Assembly (NCBI GenBank): GCA_003523185.1
Contig: DPGN01000062.1
Location: 6,952-15,488 of the forward strand
Reading direction: 5' to 3'
Length of the DNA stretch: 8,537 bases
Source of the DNA: Halieaceae bacterium
GTDB taxonomy: Bacteria; Pseudomonadota; Gammaproteobacteria; Pseudomonadales; Halieaceae
Each line of letters starts with the position of its first letter. Positions within the stretch are counted from its first letter, which is position 1. A program made the translations under genes and the position numbers. Below, one piece after another: positions 1 through 5,110 of this stretch. The notes beneath the pieces are model-generated. The model was not told the origin of the DNA. It saw only the letters and a list, made by a program, of their open reading frames with translations, and did not search any database.

Positions 1-359
1 GACTGTGTCTCCAGCAATGATTGCAGTACTTCCTGTGCTGAGCGCCTTACTTTGGCCAGTTGCGCTTCCGCAAAGGGGCTTCGCTCGGAGGTTTTCTCCT
101 GCGCTGCACTGGTCGATGATGTAGGCGCCGTCTGCGTGCCTTCCGAAATAGTGCTCGGTGCAGCTGAAGACTGACTGTCAGGTGTAGGGGCAAACTCGGG
201 CAAAATGAAAACGACAAACCCGAGTAACACCGCACCTATTGCTAGCGCTACCCATGTGCCTATGGGGCGAGGAGTTTCGGAAACCTCTTGGGTGCTTTGT
301 GTAGCAGCTCTCGGTTCAAAGGACGCTGCGCGCAAAGCGTCTTTGCTATCGTCTGTCAT
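1..359 (-). CDS. Single-pass membrane protein, fragment (3' end outside window)
   Basis: The minus-strand frame is open from an ATG at 359 to the left edge, giving 119 codons of a longer protein. A hydrophilic N-terminus of about 33 residues, presumably cytoplasmic, precedes one strong hydrophobic segment at about residues 34-53 (GTWVALAIG then AVLLGFVVFI). A Ser/Thr/Ala/Pro-rich linker (about 56-95) follows, and the fragment ends in an amphipathic charged stretch (AEAQLAKVRRSAQEVLQSLL) that looks helical or coiled-coil. The layout suggests a type II bitopic protein with a periplasmic C-terminus. The start lies 17 bp after the stop of the upstream lipoprotein gene, so it is the fourth cistron of the envelope operon. 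There is no strong Shine-Dalgarno, so translation may depend on coupling or re-initiation. I do not recognise the family; a helical-repeat (TPR-like) periplasmic domain beyond the edge is possible but unseen. Confidence 0.75.
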   Translation of the reverse strand, partial: MTDDSKDALRAASFEPRAATQSTQEVSETPRPIGTWVALAIGAVLLGFVVFILPEFAPTPDSQSSAAPSTISEGTQTAPTSSTSAAQEKTSERSPFAEAQLAKVRRSAQEVLQSLLETQ

Positions 360-376
360 CTATCGGCAAGACTCGT

Positions 377-1567
377 TTATGGAGAGGGCTGGCTTATGTC
401 GGTTGGAAGCTCAGCAATTTCGGCGGCGTAGATATCGCTTAGAATCTCACGCCACTGACCGTATTGATCCTCAATCGTACCGGAAAGCTGAATAGTTCGG
501 TCTTCCAACTCAATGACTTGTGGCGTGATTTCAGCCTCCAATGACTGCCCTAACTCCTCGAGTGCCAGTGAGTGAATGTTGGCTTCGGCCCTGCGCTCGA
601 GGCCGCTCTTGATCAGACCACCGCCCGCATAAATACCAACGGCGCCCGCGGTTCTCACATTGCGATCGTCGGAAGTCGCTGCCGCGATACCGGCCAGTAA
701 CGAAATGCCACCCATGATTAGCTGGGTCTGTGCCTCGTTCTCAAGCTCACGCAGTGCGACCGTTTCCTCATAACTCAAGCGACGCCATTCGTTATAGGGG
801 CCATCCATCGAGCCAGAGAAGTTATCGTAGTGGCCTTGGAGCGTGTCGACGAAGATATGGTTGCGCTGCTGAATGGCACCGATGCGGGCCATCATGGGGT
901 CACTCTCTGCCGGTAGACGGACCGCGCGCGTCAGTGCGCCTTCATCGTCACTGAGATAGCCTTCGAAGGCCTCGGGCGCAAAGGTCTGGGCAAACTTCAG
1001 CTTGGATACGTCCCTGATAGCGAGCCGATCACTATGCGCTAACGATTTGAAAACCGCAATTAAGTCGTTCGCGATATCCCTGTAAACCGCGAGAAACGGG
1101 TCTTTCTTGACACGCTGGGTCTGCTGATAGGCATATCGACTGGTCGTCCCGGCGTATTGTTTATCGAGCCAGATACGTCCCTGAGCATCTACTGCCCTTA
1201 TCGCTAGGGAGAGTGCCTCTCCATCCGACTGCTCTATTGCCCCCGTGACTAGGACATCGGTGATGTGCTGGGAAGAGGGTACGACCCGACTAGCCCCCCA
1301 AACGCCTTGATCATCCAACACGAGAGCGAGCTCACGCGCCATAAACGTTGCCTCGGCGCGCCTAATTTCGGGGTAGATGCCTTCTTCAGGGTCTACTTCC
1401 GCGATTCCCGGATCAAAAACCACCACCGCAATATCAAGCACCTCATCACTGGGGAGTAAGTTCTCGTAGGTGCTGAGTGTCGGCACTGCCGTTGTTTTTA
1501 CCGTCTCGGTAACACAACCGCCGAGTAATGCCAGCAGAGTGAGCAGTGTCGTAAGACGATTAATCAT
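377..1567 (-). CDS. Hypothetical outer-membrane-type lipoprotein with Gly-rich hydrophobic patch
   Basis: This is a 396-residue protein with a short signal peptide and a clear lipobox (LLGGC, Cys18). The residue after Cys is Val rather than Asp, so Lol sorting to the outer membrane is expected. The N-terminal half (about 40-175) reads as an alternating alpha/beta domain: IAVVVFDPGI near 46-55, a helix at 67-84, VLVTGAI near 105-111, and a strand-rich RIWLDKQYAG near 131-140. This is loosely reminiscent of CsgG/LPP20-like lipoproteins that bind other envelope components, but I cannot confirm it. Residues 284-319 hold two short Gly/Ala-rich hydrophobic patches (IMGGISLLAGIAAAT and AGAVGIYAGGGLI), followed by a charged helical C-terminus. 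The ATG overlaps the stop of the upstream Ser/Gly-rich lipoprotein gene as ATGA, implying translational coupling. Its function is unknown. Confidence 0.88.
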   Translation of the reverse strand: MINRLTTLLTLLALLGGCVTETVKTTAVPTLSTYENLLPSDEVLDIAVVVFDPGIAEVDPEEGIYPEIRRAEATFMARELALVLDDQGVWGASRVVPSSQHITDVLVTGAIEQSDGEALSLAIRAVDAQGRIWLDKQYAGTTSRYAYQQTQRVKKDPFLAVYRDIANDLIAVFKSLAHSDRLAIRDVSKLKFAQTFAPEAFEGYLSDDEGALTRAVRLPAESDPMMARIGAIQQRNHIFVDTLQGHYDNFSGSMDGPYNEWRRLSYEETVALRELENEAQTQLIMGGISLLAGIAAATSDDRNVRTAGAVGIYAGGGLIKSGLERRAEANIHSLALEELGQSLEAEITPQVIELEDRTIQLSGTIEDQYGQWREILSDIYAAEIAELPTDISQPSP

Positions 1568-2727
1568 TCTTCAGGTATCTCAATACCTTTGTACTTTCGG
1601 TATTCATTCCACAGCGCTTCACGAATGTCGGGATCAGGTTCCCGCATCGCGGCTTCGCGAAGCTGGCGTGCAACAATGTCATCATCATTGCCCGATGGAA
1701 TGTCTTCAGGTGCCTCGTAGACCGCTGGGGCATCAGGTACCCCTCCCGAGCGGCCACCCATACCGCCGCCCACGGAGCCATATCCACCTTGTTCGTCTGC
1801 TTCATAAGGATTTCGACCACCTGAGCTTGTCTCGGTTCCTGAGCCATCTGAGCTTTGCGACGAGCTTTGTGTATTTGCGCCTTGTTCCCGCTGGCTTTTC
1901 CGCTGCTGACGTTGCTCTTCCCGAATAATGGCATCAAACACGCCTGTGCTCTCTTCGAGCTGCCTATCTAGCACGGCAACACGCTCTGCGGTTGTCATGG
2001 TGTCGGTGGTGCCCCAGTCAGGTTCTAAACCACCTTGCGCGCGCGTGCCGCCTGACTGTCCTGCATCTGTACCTGCGTTAGATGCAACTTGCCCATTGGT
2101 GTTGCCTGGCGATGAGTTTTCATTGTTGGTGTCACTCGAACCGCTGCCTGATGAGCTACCACCCCCCTCGCTGGCACCATTACTCGAACCACTACCGCTG
2201 CCGCTACTGCTCGATGACGCGGTGTAGACCGGCTCTTCATCCACTAGGCTGGGCAGCGAGAGATCGCCCCCAATGGAATCACCGAATCCTGGGTCGTCGC
2301 CTGCCATCGCACCATCGCCCGATCCACCAGAGTCTCCACTTTCCATACCGCCGGAGCCGCCTTCCTGACCTCCGCCTGGCATGCTGCCGCCCGCGGCACC
2401 ACCAGTACTGCCACCGCCCGATGACCCGCCGGGACTAGATGAGCCACTGCCCGCCGCGCCACCGCCGGAGGATGCGCCACCGCCTGACGAACTGCTAGCG
2501 GACGAACCACCTCCGGATGAACCACCAGACGAGCTCGATGAACCACTGGAGCCACCGCCACTTGAGGATGAGCTACCGGATGAGCCGCTAGATCCGGAGC
2601 TGCCGCCGGGGGGCATGGATGCAGACGGGCTTGAAGGTGTCGTTGGCATACTCGCTGATGGGCAACCCGCCAAGAGTGGCAGGATCGCGAATACCGCAAT
2701 CAGACCTTTCATCGCGTTACCGTTCAT
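1564..2727 (-). CDS. Ser/Gly-rich lipoprotein, hypothetical
   Basis: This encodes 387 residues from the ATG at 2727. I chose that start over a longer in-frame extension because it has GGAGG seven bases upstream and overlaps the preceding gene's stop as ATGA. The signal peptide ends in the lipobox LLAGC (Cys22, then Pro), predicting an outer-membrane lipoprotein. The mature protein has four parts. The first is a very long Ser/Gly tract (about 41-137). Next is a short acidic segment (LSLPSLVDEEPVY) and a second Ser/Gly tract (171-198). Then comes a charged helix at about 245-283, including RVAVLDRQLEESTGVFDAII. The protein ends in another charged helix at about 348-381 containing PDPDIREALWNEYRKYKG. 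The Ser/Gly parts look like a flexible tether across the periplasm or surface, and the helices look like the conserved working parts. Its stop overlaps the next gene's ATG. I recognise no named family. Confidence 0.88.
   Translation of the reverse strand: MNGNAMKGLIAVFAILPLLAGCPSASMPTTPSSPSASMPPGGSSGSSGSSGSSSSSGGGSSGSSSSSGGSSGGGSSASSSSGGGASSGGGAAGSGSSSPGGSSGGGSTGGAAGGSMPGGGQEGGSGGMESGDSGGSGDGAMAGDDPGFGDSIGGDLSLPSLVDEEPVYTASSSSSGSGSGSSNGASEGGGSSSGSGSSDTNNENSSPGNTNGQVASNAGTDAGQSGGTRAQGGLEPDWGTTDTMTTAERVAVLDRQLEESTGVFDAIIREEQRQQRKSQREQGANTQSSSQSSDGSGTETSSGGRNPYEADEQGGYGSVGGGMGGRSGGVPDAPAVYEAPEDIPSGNDDDIVARQLREAAMREPDPDIREALWNEYRKYKGIEIPEE
2134..2217 (-). repeat. Ser/Gly low-complexity coding tract (second)
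   Basis: This is a second, shorter Ser/Gly-dominated coding stretch of 28 residues in the same lipoprotein, starting with five consecutive Ser. It is separated from the main tract by a short acidic, hydrophobic-containing segment. Together the two tracts look like flexible linkers on either side of a short interaction motif; that role is inferred. Confidence 0.8.
2317..2607 (-). repeat. Ser/Gly low-complexity coding tract (main)
   Basis: This stretch encodes 97 residues of the Ser/Gly-rich lipoprotein, of which 82 are Ser or Gly. The first 36 (mature-gene residues 41-76) are exclusively Ser or Gly. Codons are mixed: all six Ser codons and three Gly codons occur within the first 36 residues. 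It is therefore a compositional protein repeat and not a perfect DNA tandem repeat. On the plus strand it appears as recurring GATGARCCACC-like words, which create a spurious Pro/Asp/Glu-rich open frame. Confidence 0.9.
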
Positions 2728-4184
2728 GTTGATGCCTCCGTCGTTACAGAGCCTGGCATTGCCCAATGCTTTGGTTCAAATACCCACGTGATCGTCTCAC
2801 TTTTCACCGGCTTTCCGCCCTCGAAAACAGGCCTAAAGCGCATCTTTTTTAGCCGTCGAAGGACCCGTTCGGGCCCCCTCGTGCCCTCGACTGCCGGGAA
2901 CTGGATGCGTTCCAGATTGACCACTTTACCGGTCGCGCTAATATTGAAGCTCACAACGAGGTCACCCTCCGCGGGTTCGCCCTGTTTAATATCCAGCACA
3001 GGGTCAAAGCCGGGCACCGCCGGTAATGCGACCGGTGTATCTAGTATACGGAAGGTTGGATAGAGATCCGTCGATGATCCAGTCGTTGTGCTTCCTATAT
3101 GTCCCGCTCCGTCTCCGAGGGCTTGGACAACAGGGTCCGACGAGCTCGCGGCTACAGATCGATCCTGCGTCCCGGCAGTTGTCGGTGCTGCGACCTGAGC
3201 GATGGCGTCCGAATGTTCGGCATTCGGTGCTTTTATTTCCAGCGAATCGCTTGGTGGCGGAGCCAACGTATCGCCCTCGAGCTCGTTATTTGCTTCATCG
3301 AAAGTTTCTAACTCAGATGCTGAAGGTGTTTCCTCGGTCTCTCCCAAGCTTTTGCCATTGGCGAGACTAAGGGCATCTTGGTAGAAACTGATAGCGTTTA
3401 TTCGGTTACCGGTCCACCAGGCCCAATCGCCCATGCGGATGAGGTCTTCAGCTTGTACCTCACGGCTCACCCCCAGCTTGTCTCTCTTCAATTGTTGCAT
3501 TGCCACGAAGACTGACAAGCCTCGTTTAAACAGCCCTTTCTGGGGTGAAGCACTTTGTGACTGCTGAGTCATTTGCCCTGGCATAGCTGCGCCAACGCCG
3601 CGGTGGGCAGCTAGGAGGTATTGTGCGCGGACCATTCCCTCCAGCGCTGGGATGAGTTCCTCCGCACTATCGCCATAAACGGCTACGGACTCATCGAGGG
3701 CCTTGCGGTAGAAGTTCCATGCTTTGGCCATCCGCGATGCTGATTCCTCCTCATCGTCGATATTCGCTATTAGGGCAAACTGATGCCACTCCGCTTGTGC
3801 AAGTAGAGCGCTGATTTTTTCGGGGCCCGATGGAAGTGCGGACGCCTCCAGACGAGATAGATAATCTTGGCGCTTGTCTGCTATTTCCAATTGATTAGCA
3901 GCACGATAACTTCTTATCTCTGCACGTATAAACGGGAGCTGGCTCCTGGCATTGAGACCATCATTGATGCGACTCAAGTGTGCGGCACGCTTTAGCTTTT
4001 CAATTGCTTCGCTGTGCTGACCATTGCTTTGCAGGTAAATGGCTTCGTTCCAAAGGGTTTCTTGCTGTCGAGGGTTGTAGGCCCCAAACAAACCGTCCTG
4101 TGCCCGCGTCATTGGCGCAGTCAGTGTGAGTGTCGCTACTGTCAATACGGTCGATAATACGAGACCTGTCGAAAACACTTTCAC
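2724..4184 (-). CDS. Secreted TPR-like protein with C-terminal TonB-type domain
   Basis: This is a 486-residue protein starting at GTG (4184), with a purine-rich AGAGGA seven bases upstream. An N-terminal signal peptide is clear, with likely cleavage after TRA (residue 28), so the mature protein is probably periplasmic. Residues 40-75 and 247-275 have TPR-like helix pairs (LWNEAIYLQSNGQHSEAIEK; WAWWTGNRINAISFYQDAL), with more helical sequence between them. A low-complexity acidic/Ser/Thr linker (about 278-375) leads to a C-terminal domain at about 395-470. That domain matches the TonB C-terminal pattern: GDLVVSFNISATGKVVNLE, then a helix with RVLRRLKKMRFRPVFEGGKP, then a final strand TITWVFEP. 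Unlike classical TonB it has no retained N-terminal anchor and no Pro-rich spacer, and no exbB or exbD is nearby. It is the first gene of the operon, and its stop overlaps the next start. TonB-dependent energy transduction should not be assumed. Confidence 0.88.
   Translation of the reverse strand: MKVFSTGLVLSTVLTVATLTLTAPMTRAQDGLFGAYNPRQQETLWNEAIYLQSNGQHSEAIEKLKRAAHLSRINDGLNARSQLPFIRAEIRSYRAANQLEIADKRQDYLSRLEASALPSGPEKISALLAQAEWHQFALIANIDDEEESASRMAKAWNFYRKALDESVAVYGDSAEELIPALEGMVRAQYLLAAHRGVGAAMPGQMTQQSQSASPQKGLFKRGLSVFVAMQQLKRDKLGVSREVQAEDLIRMGDWAWWTGNRINAISFYQDALSLANGKSLGETEETPSASELETFDEANNELEGDTLAPPPSDSLEIKAPNAEHSDAIAQVAAPTTAGTQDRSVAASSSDPVVQALGDGAGHIGSTTTGSSTDLYPTFRILDTPVALPAVPGFDPVLDIKQGEPAEGDLVVSFNISATGKVVNLERIQFPAVEGTRGPERVLRRLKKMRFRPVFEGGKPVKSETITWVFEPKHWAMPGSVTTEAST
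2735..2739 (-). promoter_or_regulatory. Ribosome binding site deciding the start at 2727
   Basis: Minus-strand GGAGG lies seven bases upstream of the ATG at 2727, inside the last codons of the preceding TPR/TonB gene. It favours this start over the upstream in-frame start at 2766 and the internal ATG at 2712. Together with the ATGA overlap it supports translational coupling. Confidence 0.8.
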
Positions 4185-4191
4185 GAGTCAG

Positions 4192-4197
4192 TCCTCT
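4192..4197 (-). promoter_or_regulatory. Ribosome binding site for the operon's first gene (GTG start)
   Basis: Minus-strand AGAGGA sits seven bases before the GTG at 4184, supporting a GTG start for the TPR/TonB-domain protein. Confidence 0.65.
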
Positions 4198-4208
4198 TCC
4201 TACACTCA

Positions 4209-4238
4209 AGTATAGAGATAGTTTTCACATAATCTCTA
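4209..4238 (-). promoter_or_regulatory. Candidate sigma-70 promoter for the envelope operon
   Basis: Reading the minus strand, TATACT (4209-4214) matches five of six -10 consensus bases. TAGAGA (4233-4238) matches four of six -35 bases, with an 18-bp spacer. Transcription would begin near 4202, leaving a short leader that still contains the ribosome binding site. The position upstream of the first operon gene is right, but the -35 match is weak. Confidence 0.4.
4213..4238. repeat. Inverted repeat, operator-like
   Basis: A perfect 7-bp inverted repeat, TAGAGAT-N12-ATCTCTA, has arm centres 19 bp apart. It lies in the divergent spacer and overlaps both hexamers of the candidate minus-strand promoter. 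The spacing would suit a dimeric regulator contacting two successive major grooves. No regulator gene is present in the window, so its role is inferred. Confidence 0.45.
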
Positions 4239-4320
4239 CGTCTTAGCACAAGGTGTGTACACTTCCGCCGCGACCCAGGATTGGGCGTGATCTGGACAGG
4301 TGATAACACTGGGTGAGCAA

Positions 4321-5109
4321 ATGGGCAAATTCTTAGACGACACGGCACTTGAAGCGATCGGCGAAAATCGGTGGCGTGCAAATTTGCAAAAGGGATGGCG
4401 AATTGGACGAGTACCCAACGGCGGCTACGTTCTAGCGATTGTTGGACGGGCTATATCGCAGTCACTCAACCATGCGGATCCACTCTCGATTAACGCGTTT
4501 TATCTCGAGCCAACCCAGCTGGGTGAAGCGGAGGTTGAGGTTGAAATTCTTAGGCTTGGCAAAGGCACTCAGTTTGCTTCTGCACGCCTATATCAAGAGG
4601 GCAATCTAAAGATTGTGGCGAACGCAGCCTACACCGATCTCGATCGTTTGAAAGGCCCCACCAATACGATCATGACGCCGCCGGAGGTACCGCCCTTCGA
4701 AACCATCGACGTGCCGAAACACAACGTGCTGGAAATTCACAACACCATCGATGCGCGCATCGTGAGCGGTGCAGAGTTCTTTAATGATCAGCAACCAACC
4801 AACACCGGTGAGTTTATTGCCTACATGCAATATGTGGACGGCGCCGATATCCACCCAATCGATCTTTTAATGTTTGGCGACATGATGCCGCCGCCGTCTT
4901 TTACGCTCGTACCCAACGTCGGTTGGGTGCCGACCGTAGAGATGACCGTGCAGTTGCGCGGTAAGCCAGCGCCTGGTCCCATCTTATGCAGAGCCAGATC
5001 GCATACCTTGATAAAGGGCGTCACTGAACAGGACTGTGAAATCTGGGATGCGAACGGCGACCTCGTTGCCGTGGGTCGCCAGACAATGAAAGTGCGATCG
5101 ATGAGCTGA
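4321..5109 (+). CDS. Acyl-CoA thioesterase-like double-hotdog protein
   Basis: This encodes 262 residues from ATG 4321. I prefer it to an in-frame GTG at 4300 because GGTGA, part of the full Shine-Dalgarno complement, lies four bases before the ATG. The sequence fits the TesB-like/4HBT_3 thioesterase family, which hydrolyses acyl-CoA to fatty acid and CoA in the cytoplasm. The first hotdog (about 1-110) contains RVPNGGYVLAIVGRA and a FYLEP strand followed by EVEVEILRLGKG. The second (about 150-260) contains FGDMMPPPSF, WVPTVEMTVQLRG, EIWDANGDLVAVGRQ. By analogy with TesB, Asp187, Thr205 and Gln254 are the likely catalytic trio. There is no signal peptide. It is divergent from the envelope operon and convergent with ggt, with one base between stops. 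The physiological substrate is unknown. Confidence 0.88.
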   Translation: MGKFLDDTALEAIGENRWRANLQKGWRIGRVPNGGYVLAIVGRAISQSLNHADPLSINAFYLEPTQLGEAEVEVEILRLGKGTQFASARLYQEGNLKIVANAAYTDLDRLKGPTNTIMTPPEVPPFETIDVPKHNVLEIHNTIDARIVSGAEFFNDQQPTNTGEFIAYMQYVDGADIHPIDLLMFGDMMPPPSFTLVPNVGWVPTVEMTVQLRGKPAPGPILCRARSHTLIKGVTEQDCEIWDANGDLVAVGRQTMKVRSMS

Positions 5110-5110
5110 G

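Noticed and set aside
1470..1928. Plus-strand open frame of 152 codons
   Set aside because: It is antisense to two lipoprotein genes with clear starts, signal peptides and overlaps. Its sequence is unstructured, with no family resemblance.
2134..2607. DNA tandem repeat or minisatellite
   Set aside because: Short similar words recur, but the codons for Ser and Gly are mixed and no fixed unit or period is kept. The repetition is at the amino-acid level.
2244..2699. Minus-strand alternative frame of 151 codons in the Ser/Gly gene
   Set aside because: It is an out-of-frame shadow of the low-complexity tract. The Ser/Gly frame has the lipobox, ribosome binding site and coupled start/stop.
2381..2791. 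Plus-strand Pro/Asp/Glu-rich open frame of 136 codons
   Set aside because: It is the antisense shadow of the Ser/Gly tract (Ser and Gly codons read as Pro, Asp, Glu, Ala). It has no ribosome binding site and lies wholly over well-supported minus-strand genes.
4255..4262. GTGTACAC palindrome in the divergent spacer
   Set aside because: An 8-bp palindrome is expected often by chance and no promoter element is placed sensibly against it.
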